Assembly: GCA_947359465.1 (NCBI GenBank)
Contig: OX375876.1
Location: forward strand, 67,586,998-67,650,997
Reading direction: 5' to 3'
Length of the DNA stretch: 64,000 nucleotides
Source: Metellina segmentata
Lineage: Eukaryota > Arthropoda > Arachnida > Araneae > Tetragnathidae
The translations under genes were made by a program, and so were the position numbers. Below, piece after piece: positions 10,803-21,540 of the stretch. Every line of letters starts with the position of its first letter. Position 1 is the first letter of the stretch. The notes beneath the pieces are model-generated. The model was given only the letters and a program-made list of their open reading frames with translations. It was not told the DNA's origin and searched no databases.

Positions 10803-10954
10803 TATTGTTATATCTATATAGCTGATTTTCGATTATGCCGAGATTAACACCTGGACTTTTTTCTTCTCACAACGATATATCTCGTACATCAAGATCTAGC
10901 CAGCTTTGTTCTATTGACGAGATAACTCGTTAACAGTAGTACCAAGAGGGTTAA

Positions 10955-13887
10955 TGGCATACTTGTTGGTCACATCTCTGAGACGTTTTCTGCATGATAA
11001 CAGAATAAAGATATTTTTACTGCGAACTTCTAGAGGAAGGCCTAGAAGTCAAAATAGTTCGATGTATTGAGTTCTTAGTGAGTAAAAAACGGTATAAAGG
11101 AGTCCACTTGACAAACTATTGTGGCAGTTTATAGAAGGAATGCTACTTTAAGCAACCAAAATGTACTACATGAGATTCAGTGTATTACTATAGTGCAAGT
11201 TAATTTTTTAACAGTAGCTAAACTTACCACAGTGATCTCTCTATATAATTTAACTGTGGCTGAATTATGTAGACTCTACTAGTAGTTGACAGATTATATA
11301 CCACTGAATTGCATGAAATTGGTAATATGATCACAAATTAAAACAAACCAGGACTGACGTAGTTACATATGAGTGGTCGTGCAATGAATGATTACGCTTG
11401 TTGTGATTGATGTGTTGCCTGTACAATTTGTTAGTTCATAATGGCAATTTTTGTGTGATATTGTAACTATGCTAAGGGATAATGTAGGGTGAATCTATCA
11501 CTGTTGAAGAAGCAGTGTAATGCGAGAGCATATACAAAGGTATCATTCAATAGAGTATAACGTCCTCTACAAATTCAAATCCCAAACAATTACATAAAGG
11601 GACGTCTTCATATGAAATGTTGCACAAGCATCGAAATTTCCAATGAAAACACCAAGATCTGATGGCATAATCAGATTGTGCATCGTTAAATTAGTCTAAG
11701 TATAAAATTTCATGACTTTAATATCAATACATCCCGCCATATTCAATGTTAAAGTTAGTATCAATTTCAGGGGTCCTCTCCACATAGAAAGACACTATTC
11801 GAAGATCGAGATTAATTGTAGTTATCACAACCCGAATTTCAAATATTAACACTATTTCAAACGTATTTGTCAGAGATCCGAGAATTATTATATTTATTAT
11901 GCAAGTGCAAACTATTTGAGAAAGACATTTTTATGTTTAGCATGAAAGTTTTAAGTTTGCTCAAATTTTTTGCATGGTCATATTAGAAGTCCTTCTGAAT
12001 CGATTCATATCAAAATTATAATAAGGGATTCCAATTAATATTTTTTTGGAAGATCAATTTAATTATTATTGCATACTAACATCTATTTTTAAAATAAAAT
12101 ATCACATATATTTAGTTTAGGTTGATTGACAAAATATCAGATGCATCATATACATCAGATACATGGTACAAAATATCAGGACTATAGAAATATTATTTAG
12201 GAATATATTCAGAAGAGTCCAAGAAACAGATTTAACATTAAGTTGTGCAATTTTCTGCACTCATAAATTCTAAACGGTAAGACCTAATGATATAAAATTT
12301 GGAATGTCAAGTTAAATTTTGGTATACATACGAAATTGTGTGTAGAAATAGGGTATTTCTATAGAAGATTATTAAGTTGGTTTTCAATTTAATATGAAGA
12401 CGGTCCCTTATACAAATTTCATGCATTCGAATTTATAGAAGATGTTAGTTCTTGTCAAACACCATATTTGTATTTTCTCTACTGTTAAAATTGCTCGAAT
12501 GAAGAAGGGTGGTTCGAGTTTTTCCACGAATATACAAATCTCTTATGGGCTAAGCTAAGAAGTTACAAACAACGCAACATACGCTGCACCTTATGCTCAT
12601 AATCGAATTTTTGTTTGAGATTTCGGGTAAAAGCGATATACGTTATATACAGAGATTAATATGGATGTCGATCGATGGCAGTATAATTTTCATACATCCG
12701 TTTCATGAATGTTGTCTTGCCACAGGACCATGCATGTGTATCGTGTATTTGTACATTCGTTAAAAACACAAAGCAATGAAAGCAAATGTTGTATAGTATG
12801 CTCCGAAATGTTTTATAATGCAGTTGGTTAGCAATTATTCTGTATTTATGCACTTCGATCGTATGAGTACTTCATAAAATTGATGGTGCAGAAACATTTT
12901 CGTTAATGTTTAATTATTAAAGTTTAGTCACTATACGTATGTGAATTAGGCCTTGATTTATCACTCTAGTTTCAATATTCAAGAGCTAATTAGATCGCGA
13001 TTTTAGGTAGTATTCAAGGTGCCAAAACTCATGCCAATATTAAAACATTTATTTTAATTTGTCCTGTCAACTATCCGAAATTCTTTTCTCCGATTATAAA
13101 ATTAAGAGTTCGGGATAGAGTTAATGGGGTAGGCTACAAAAAATCCATTATATCACTTTTACCACGAACCGTCATACATTATTGAATTACTCATCGCATT
13201 AATCACTATTCATCATGTCCATAAAAAAGAATCTGTTTAATTAACCATAATTGACTTATAAGAGACAATACGAATCCTATAACTTGCTTCTAAATAGATT
13301 CTTTTCGCATTCGGACTGGCCTTTGTATGTGTCAAGGAGAAACTCGTCCTAACGAGCCGAACCAGCAACTCACAAAACTAAAAAAGGAAAAAAGTTTCCG
13401 ATTTCTCTTGCTAACTAAAAAAATCATTACGATCTCACCAATGAGAAGGTAAAAAAAATCGGTTCTCAACGTACCTAATGAGGCACGAATCCTGGACGAA
13501 AAGGCCACTCAGAAGTCAGTCGACTTACAAGTGATTCCGCTACCATTAAGGGTTCTGAAAAGAAATGGAGTGCTTTATTTTTCATAAGAAATACCCCACG
13601 GCTATTTCTGATGTTTGTGGTTCTATGGAGTCAGCTTTGAAGAGACATATAAAAATGATTTGGAGAATAATTTAGCTACTTTGATAGGAAAATAAATCTC
13701 CCGTCAACATATTTGAGGCACTTTGCAAAAGAAGAATGTGCCGGAAGAATTGAAATTTATTAGCTTTCAATATTATTTTTTGATGGATTTAGGGTAATGA
13801 AAAAATTTCAGACAGTCGATGGAATTGTACGTTTTTTACTGATTAATGAGTTGTCACGTCGTTATGTTATTAGATCTTGTTCAAGTA
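10955..13887. other. Anonymous AT-rich stretch, no gene recognised
   Basis: I see no TIRs, SINE heads, tandem arrays or convincing coding signal. A slightly less AT-rich patch lies around 13300-13560. No claim is made about its role. Confidence 0.4.
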
Positions 13888-13891
13888 TTAA

Positions 13892-14780
13892 GGGGGTCAG
13901 AGACACAAAAATTGTCAATTTTTCGAATTTCTTTTTTATTATTTTAAGAAATTCTCTGTGTTTTTCTGCTTAAAATGACGTCTAAATCATGTTTCTTTCT
14001 TAATTAGAACTAGACATATAATTATTTTTGTGATTCGTTGTTTTGAAAATCTAACACTCTTGACAGTTGTCATTTCAACAACATCTGAGAAAAACGTTAT
14101 TTAAGTTTACGAAGACCTTTAAACTATATAGAAAAAAGGTAGAACTTACAAAAATCAAATTAAACCAAAGATTTAAGAGTAAAGAAGCAGTTAGGTTCTC
14201 ATCTGGATGCTTTTAAAAGGTATTTAAGTATTTTATTAACTGTAAATCGGTCTTCAAAATCTTAAATGCGTTTTTCTCCATGATACATTTTTTCAAGATT
14301 TCCTGTATTCAAATTGCTATAAGTCAATAACCGATAAAGTTTAAGGTTTGAAATTTGGAACACATCTTTTTTAAACATTATATACTTTAATTTTGATTCA
14401 GCAAATTTAAAACAAATACTTACCTTTAAAAAGATGACTTTAAAAAAAAGTACCTTAAAAGTTTCAAAAATTTTCATTTAAATATTTTTCATTTTTTATT
14501 AAATTAATATTTTTTCAATTGCTGAATCAAAATTAAAGTTTATAAAATTGTGAATAATTTACTGCAAGAATTTTGAAGATTGATCAAGAATATTTTAAGT
14601 TTTAACAATTTCAAATGACCCCTCTTTTTTTCAAAAAATTTCAATTTAAAATTTTTAAAAAGATTTGGAAAACTTTTGTGTTGTGATTTCGTTTATTAGT
14701 TAAATGGGTAATCAGTACAAAAAACTTCAAAATTCTAAATTAATTAATAAAAAAAAAATCCAATATGTCCCTGACCCCCC
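13892..14780. mobile_element. Non-autonomous TTAA-flanked element with GGGGGTCAG ends (889 bp)
   Basis: The left end GGGGGTCAGAGACA and the reverse-complemented right end GGGGGGTCAGGGACA form short TIRs of about 15 bp. TTAA flanks both sides (13888-13891 and 14781-14784). The interior is extremely AT-rich, with no recognisable transposase. A related element with a similar terminus lies at 54021-54715. TTAA targets are used by piggyBac and Kolobok elements; the superfamily is not decided. Confidence 0.7.
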
Positions 14781-14817
14781 TTAAAGGTTAAAAAGCACCC
14801 AATTTATGGTAAATTAA

Positions 14818-14973
14818 CCCTCCTGGTTGTTGTCCTGAAGAAATATTTCGTCATAAGGAAAACTGACCAGATCTTGATGGGTAAGATCTAGTCATTAAAA
14901 GAAATCTGGCAAGATCTCAAACTCGTCATCATAAACAAATTCGGCAAAATCTTGTCTAAACCGCAAGGAGGAT
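14818..14973. mobile_element. TTAA-flanked MITE, palindrome-rich family (156 bp)
   Basis: Begins CCCTCCTGGTTG after TTAA (14814-14817) and ends CAAGGAGGAT before TTAA (14974-14977). Internal words GACCAGATCTTG, AAGATCTAGTC and CGTCAT are shared with the copies at 9192, 19714, 32001 and 61464. Confidence 0.7.
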
Positions 14974-15147
14974 TTAAAAAGATGCCTATTTACATGCAGC
15001 TATGGTTCATAATCATCTTATGTGTTAGATTTATAGTTATAGCTTTGAAAATTAAACTCTTCAAATTACATTTTTTTGTTGAAAATATCCGAAGAAAGAT
15101 GAGAAACTGATGTTAACCACATTTACAATTTTATTGTTGTTTATATA

Positions 15148-16231
15148 CACTCATTGCCATAAAAATTTGCGTACCAAGAAAGAGTTCTCCGAATTTGTTA
15201 CAGAAAAAGCTTAAAATGAATGAAGATTCTAGTACCCTGTTGGGCCACCTCTAGCTTGAACACAATATGCGACACGGATGAGCATTGAGGCATACAGGTC
15301 CCGTATGATCTCCTGCGTTATATCATTCTATAGTTGCTGTCAGCGTGCCTCTAGTTCAATCAAACTCTTAGGCTGCTTAACTTGACGTCCCAAATGATCT
15401 CAGATTTGCTTGATTGGTGACAAATCTGGGTATCGGGTAGGCAAGAAAGGGTGTTTATGTGGCGGACTCAAACCTGTGACAACCTTGCTGTGTGTGTGGT
15501 CGAGAATTTTCCTATGGAAAAATGCCTCCTTGTCATGAGTGGCAACACATGTGGCTGAAGGATGTCACGAAACTACCACTGGGTTGTCATGGTTCCGTGG
15601 ATGAATGCTAGAGGTGACCGGGTGTTGTATGAGATGGCACTCCATACCATCACATCAGCTGTGGGAGCGGTGTGCCGCTGTAAAGCGAAGGCAGGATTGA
15701 GGGGCCTGCATTTAAAGTGATGATTGTGTCCAGATTGCGAAAAATGATGCGGTTGGCGCTGTGCATGCGTATGTAACGGTCTTCTCGGCTAATGGTCTGC
15801 CGAAGTCGTCCTGAGCCTGGCCACCCGTCGATGCAACCCCTCTCGTATCTTCTGGTTCCAACCCCTCCTCACAACAAAGTTAGATCGGCTTAAGTGGCAG
15901 GTTTCTTGCCGAGTTTTCCACATGGCTTCCATCATCTCGATTATTCTTGCCCTCTCGAACTCTGATAACTGATCCTATAGTCTCCGATGGTTGTGTAAAC
16001 TGCTTTCCTAATGAAAAAGCATTCATCTGCAACATATTGATTACAGGCAAAATCCTCTGCGTACCTCTTTTATACACCAGAGAGAACGTCGTTTAATACC
16101 CTTTGGTGGCATTATGCAATGCTCAATCACGTTGTAGTTCTAATCATTTGCATATCTGCCACATGTACATTGATGCCAAGATTCGTTACGATCCGACAAT
16201 TACTTCTTTGAGCACAAACGTTTATGGAGTG
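15148..16231 (-). mobile_element. Tc1-like DNA transposon with decayed transposase (1.08 kb)
   Basis: The ends are diverged inverted repeats (left CACTCATTGCCATAAAAATT; right side reads AACGTTTATGGAGTG) flanked by TA (15146-15147 and 16232-16233). The minus strand carries a broken transposase. Near its 3' end it has a version of the usual NLSPIEHVWDHLGRQ motif, then WNDITQEIIRDLYASMLIR and CVQARGGPTGY with a stop near 15225. Further upstream come RPHTQQ (second-Asp region) and an N-terminal part ending near 16115. Stops and frameshifts are frequent. A C-terminus of the ARGG.T.Y type is characteristic of Tc1-like transposases. Confidence 0.8.
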
Positions 16232-16554
16232 TATTTGGATGACCAACTTTAGACCACTGTTATGTTTTGAAATATACATGACTACACTCAATTAAATATT
16301 TATTTTAATAAACATATAGAGGACCGTTTTGGGGAGATTGTTTTGCAATATTAATAGTAATTGGTAACTTGCAATAATAGTTGAAAATTAACCGATATGT
16401 ACTTTAATACGATGATTGTTTTAAGAAATATATTAACTTTTTGATTGATAAATTTTGATTAGCTCATCATAAACGTTAAACAAATTGAGCTGCATTAAAT
16501 TATTTGTTGTGAAGTATCATATAATGTTTCAAACCAATTAATATTGTACTTTTA

Positions 16555-16947
16555 CACGGACGAGCCAAATAATTATGACCATCCCCACATTTTTCAATGA
16601 ACTCGCCTGGATGAGTTGGAGGGCACGTGATTAAGTGAGAATAGTATTCTGCTGATGGAGAAGGTAAGAAATGATCTGGCACTTACTTTTGCGAGTGATG
16701 GGAAAGGCTGCTGATCTAAACGAATTTCATAGAGGGCAGATCATAAGTGGACAAATGACGGTGAGACCAGCAGTAGACGCCAAGGTGTTGGTCGTCCACA
16801 CGTCAACAAAGAAAAAGGACGTTGGATGCCCTAGGACATCCTTTATATACACTCCACTGCAATGAGCTGCCACCTGCCTTTTGTGATTGGTTATTTCACG
16901 TTGGCGTCCAAAGTAGGTGGTGGTCACATTAATGTGACTGGACTGTG
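16555..16947 (+). mobile_element. Internally deleted Tc1/mariner-type element (393 bp)
   Basis: TIRs of about 29 bp (left CACGGACGAGCCAAATAATT; right reverse complement CACAGTCCAGTCACATTAAT) are flanked by TA (16553-16554 and 16948-16949). Inside, the plus strand encodes MGKAADLNEFHRGQIISGQ from about 16690, which matches the N-terminal DNA-binding start of Tc1-like transposases. The catalytic region is gone, so the copy is a deletion derivative that would need a helper. Confidence 0.8.
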
Positions 16948-17097
16948 TATATGCAGCAGAGTTTGCGTCTGTCTTTCTTACTGTCTGTTCTCTACATATC
17001 TACACCGTTTCTGGAATATGCACCAACTTTGAAACACTTATTCCTTAGAATCCTGCCGGTAAAAAAAGTAGGCTACATATTAATATATATACTACGG

Positions 17098-17660
17098 CAG
17101 GGCTCGAAATACCCGGGTGCACAGGTGCACTGTGCACATGAAAATAAAATTGTGCACCTAATTTTTTTTTCGCTAGGTGCAGGCCGTGAGCCTAACGTTA
17201 AAAATGGGGAGGGAACCTTTTATGTTATTTTGATGCTTGAACAAACTATAAGTATCGAACTCTCTCGCTCTAAATGAACGTAATTAAAATTCCTTAATAC
17301 ACACTATGCGAAAATAAAACCAATGGGCCGTAACGGGTTTATACAGGAGGAAGGTTTACTTGTGCCACTGACAACAGAACTTTACGAAGATCGAAACATT
17401 TTCCAGATGGTTCTGTTGAAGCGAATGTCGCGATAGCCGTGCGCCGGAGAAGGGAGAATTTAGATGTTTAAATATTTTTATTTACTATCTACTAATAAAA
17501 CCTATCTAAACATAACCGACTAATAAAGTAGTTTACATTATATCAATGATCTTACATTACATTTTTTTTTAATATACACCTAAAATATAACTTGTACACC
17601 GAATTTAAAAACTTAGGTGCACCTTGTGCACTTGTACTAAAAAATCTATTTCGAGGCCTG
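17098..17660. mobile_element. hAT-type MITE with perfect 8-bp TSD (563 bp)
   Basis: The left terminus CAGGGCTCGAAATA and right terminus ...TATTTCGAGGCCTG are inverted. The duplication TACTACGG lies at 17090-17097 and 17661-17668. CAGGGC ends with an 8-bp TSD are characteristic of hAT elements. Just inside both ends are GTGCACC/GGTGCAC-rich palindromic words (about 17119-17160 and 17615-17635). No transposase is present. Confidence 0.85.
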
Positions 17661-19709
17661 TACTACGGGAAGTACTTTATTAGTACCGTTATCTCGCCAA
17701 GAAAGAATTTAGACTACGACCGGTACATTAATTCTACCTTCAAAGGTATAAATATCGCGCTAGTTATATCTATAGCCGTAGTCAAAAGGTTAACCCCTGT
17801 TCCAGTTGTCTATAGAGTGCAGAGGTGGATAGTAACAATTCGGTGTCCTCATAGGAATAACATTAAATATTTTTAGTATTACTGTCGTACCAATTCATAC
17901 CAAATTTGGAACTTCATTCTTTAGATGACCAGGAAAAACATAAGGTATATGTAAACCCCGTTATATTTGTTCTAAGTATGTAGATATAGCTAAAATAGTT
18001 CAAAATACTCATTTAAATAATATTGAATAAATATTCTAATAATTTACGATCATTTACAAAAAATTCAATCCGAGCAAAAATGCCAGGTCTAGTCTTTACA
18101 TATACTTATTACCTATTACCATTACATAATTAATACAAATATCGAATCTATTAGTTAGCTTTTAAAATAACAACAAAGTTCCCCATTAATTTCCTGATCT
18201 ACTGAATCCCCTAATTTCCGGATCTATTAAATGAACGAAGATGAATTTATTCATGACTGTTCTTTGGCATTTAAATAAACTTTAGAACAAAAACTTCAAA
18301 AAGGTTACGGTATATGCAAAACATTAAAGCAAAAAAAGGTTTTCCTTACATTTAATGCATACAAAAGCAGCAGATCCATTTATATTTATCTGAAGAAAGT
18401 AATGATTCCTCCTAGACACCGCGGGACGTAATGAATTAGACTTCTTTAACAGCTGTATGAGCATAAGCACGGGGAATTTCAATAATAATAAGCAAAATGA
18501 ATTCCAAATGAGATTAACCTGGGATTATACGAACACACATCATGTCAAAATTAAAAAGAAAAAGGTTGGGTCGCATTATTCTTTCCAGAAAAGGGGAGTC
18601 TTGTTTTTTTCCGACGAGGTTTTTCGATATTTTTCCTTGCCGGAAACACGAAAGGTTTTTGATGCAAAATTTGATTATTCATTATTTTTAAGCATAATTT
18701 GTTTCTTGCCTGATGTTCGCCGGTTTACATCCTTGAATGTAATTTGAAATGATAGGTATTCCCTTTTTTTTTGGATATTGTACACAAATACTTATTCTAG
18801 AGGAATTCTAGAACTCTGGATTGTACTATCTGATTTATTTACGAAACTCACTGTTTCGAATAGATAAGTTGTACTTAAATAACTATCATTGTCTCTTCGC
18901 AATTTGTTAAATTCTTTTTGGCAAACTTTAGGTTGTTTGGTATAGTGCAACTTAAATCCGTAGTTATGAGGCTCAAAGATACATTTTTGCATGCAATGCC
19001 ATGGGATTTAGATGTTCTGAAGCAAGTTTATGTTTTTATTAGTTCCCATTTTTGTTACAATTTAAACGGAAATGTGTTACAATATTCTACATTCAAAGCT
19101 TTTGTTTTACATTTCTACATACTCAAACGTTTGGTACGTTGGGTATGATGACGTAGGAGCTAAATTTAGCAAAGTTGTGCCAATTGCCAAACAACGTCAA
19201 GTTGGGAACACCCATTCAAATAAAACTTTTACTGACACGTATGAGAGAATGGGCCTCCAATGGTATTTTTCCAATATCTGTGGCAACTAAGAGTACACTT
19301 TTTGCCATATAACCCCAAATTATTATAAGATTAACCCCGAATAATTATAAGATTTACACCAGAATTAATTTTTAGCAAATTTGATACGGAGGATGTTTTT
19401 ACACAAAAAGCACGGATTGCTGTAGGAAATTTTAGAAATAATACCACATAAAATATTAAGACGAAATTCAAGCAAATTACTTGTACATACCTTAATGTTA
19501 TTCCTGTATTTCAATTTTAGTTTGATTGTACTACTTCAGGGACGTGAATAGGTGTTTGGATACTTTTATACGCATTGCACAAGTTTTAGACTATGTTGCA
19601 AAATATCTGCTCTGAATTGAATGTGCTAGTAATTCAAGGATTTATTTCGCTTGCAAATACAGACATGTCCCATTCTGTACATTGGTTAGGTCATATAAGG
19701 CGTGCCAAT
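17661..19709. other. Anonymous AT-rich stretch, no gene recognised
   Basis: No repeat ends, SINE boxes or convincing coding signals were found. A short tandem pair (attataagatt...cc, about 19318-19368) is the only local structure. Confidence 0.4.
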
Positions 19710-19713
19710 TTAA

Positions 19714-19928
19714 CCTTCCTGGTTGCTCTTTGAATGATGTATCTCGTCATTAGCAAACCTGAAAAAACCTTGTTGGACCAGATATCTTGTCAACGGAAGA
19801 AAAAACTGACCAGATCTTTGTGTTATCATAAACAAATTTCGCAATACCTTGATAATGAGGTACCTCGTTTTTAGTAAAATTGGACAGATCCTAAGGAACA
19901 AGATATGTGGTCGAAACCACTTGGATGG
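19714..19928. mobile_element. TTAA MITE, palindrome-rich family (about 215 bp)
   Basis: Begins CCTTCCTGGTTGC after TTAA (19710-19713) and ends near CCACTTGGATGG without a clear TTAA. It contains a series of near-palindromes: GATGTATCTCGTC, CCAGATATCTTGTC, ATGAGGTACCTCGT and AAGATATGTGGTC. Confidence 0.65.
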
Positions 19929-21372
19929 TGAAACAACTTATGGTTTTATGAGTTTAGCAACATATTGAGAGGGATTTTCTTTATCTTTTTTATTGTTTCT
20001 TTTAATATATGCCCACGTATATTTGTCGATTTTAAAATGATCCACTTTTGATTTTTAGCCTTATACATGTACCCACACCAGCGTATTATTGATAACTTAA
20101 ATGTGTTTTATTTTTATGCGGATGTGACACAAATGCCAAAAGAAGTTTCTTTAACATCTACCAACGAATTAAATCAGGATTTTATTAAAACCCAAGATAC
20201 ATAACATTTAAAAAAAAACAAATGGATGCATGTAATGCATTGATCAACATTAACAAAATAACTAGTCGCATAACTGATTACCTTTATATGACATAACTCA
20301 ATCGTTATACATGGCAGTTTAATAACTTGTTCAACAACTTACGTTCGACATGAACATACTTAAAAAAATTTCTGCGATGTTTTTAAGAAAACCGAGAAGT
20401 ATTAGCAAATTTGCGTCTTTGTTTAAAAAAATTAGTAACTCAGAAAAGATGGAATGAATTCAACAAATTTATTTAAAATTGCCTTTAGTAAAAACTAAGC
20501 CACATCAGTTTGTTACGTACGTCTCAAAATAGAAGATAAAATATTTTCTTTGCGACTGCTCTCGTGCTTTCAATATTCTAAAAGGTAAAATACCTCCTGT
20601 TTTTAAATAGAATGCTTTTAAAATGTTATCTTGTATTATTTTTAACTTTTTAAAAAGTAATATTTTAAGTTTAAAATGGTTTAAAACTTCTCTGGCTTAA
20701 ACAGTAGAGCATATATTGATTATTTCGGAATTACCATATTTTAGTTGCAACGAAAAAAACATTCCTAAAAAAGTTCTTGTGCTCATTAATTTATTCTAAC
20801 GAATTTAGATCTTTTGTGGTGCAGCAAAAAATAAATTTCAAATTGTTCTATTGCTTTTAAAATTCATTATTTATTGATAAATAGTCACAGAAATACAAAG
20901 GTTGTTACGGATTTCCCTGATTTATGCAATAATAAACCATTTTTATAGTATCATATTGCTTAAAATATATAACACATGTTTCAAGCAATTTACATGTCAT
21001 GTTCATACATTATATCTATCTCCTTGGTTTAAATTACTTCTACTTCCTTAAAAGCATGCAAAAACTGTTTCTTAGCTTCAAATTAGATGCAACTTAATCG
21101 AATGTTGTATTTTGTTATCAGTTTTACGATGAAGAGCTAAAGAATATCTGAACTCAAATTTTAATATTAAGGACACTAATTTTTATTGATTAAAATAGCC
21201 CTTCTACCATTTGATACATTTTTCAATTCGCGTTGTTGTATATACAATCCTTTAATATCAAATATATCACTTAGCAATTAAATAAAACATTCAATAGTAA
21301 TTTGATTGGAAGATATTTCGTCTAATAATAGTATAAACTGAACAAATTCTAAAACCTATTTAGCGACCTCTA
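19929..21372. other. Anonymous AT-rich stretch, no gene recognised
   Basis: Low-complexity AT-rich sequence. I see no recognisable element. Confidence 0.4.
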
Positions 21373-21540
21373 TTTACAGACGTGGCTCAGTTGGTGGGCC
21401 CTCTGTGATAGCAACCTGAGAGTTGCAGGTTGCGCAGGTTCTTTTCTTGTCAGGTTCAATTCCTCATTGGGTGCAAATTATTTCGTCAGTTTGTAATCTA
21501 TTTTACGTTTGACTCAGTAAGGCCAAATAAGGCTCTTGCA
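21373..21540 (+). repeat. tRNA-derived SINE, family C
   Basis: The tRNA-like head has a good box A (TGGCTCAGTTGG, about 21377) and box B (GGTTCAATTCC, about 21451). It is followed by a body with TTTGACTCAGTAAGGCCAAA (about 21509-21528) that recurs in reverse at 59342-59520. The A-B spacing is longer than in a functional tRNA, so this is not a tRNA gene. Confidence 0.65.

Larger units (their letters stand above)
9192..10950. mobile_element. TTAA-flanked MITE (palindrome-rich family), split by a Tc1 element
   Basis: The left end is CTCTCCAAACGG after TTAA (9188-9191) and the right end is ACCAAGAGGG before TTAA (10951-10954). Without the Tc1 insertion it is about 238 bp, close to the 206-bp copy at 32001-32206. 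Both halves match that copy in order: AATGAC..GATATCTC on the left and TTGACNAGATANCT..CCA.GAGGG on the right. Internal near-palindromes of the form GACGAGATATCTCGTC recur. The TTAA target suggests a piggyBac-type or Kolobok-type donor. Confidence 0.65.

Noticed and set aside
10848..10950. A separate 103-bp TTAA MITE (TTAA at 10844-10847 and 10951-10954)
   Set aside because: The left TTAA appears coincidental. Together with 9192-9283 this segment matches the order of a full-length copy, so it was merged as one element split by Tc1.
21373..21460. Possible functional tRNA gene
   Set aside because: Boxes A and B are good but too far apart, no acceptor stem closes, and the following body is shared with other SINE copies.
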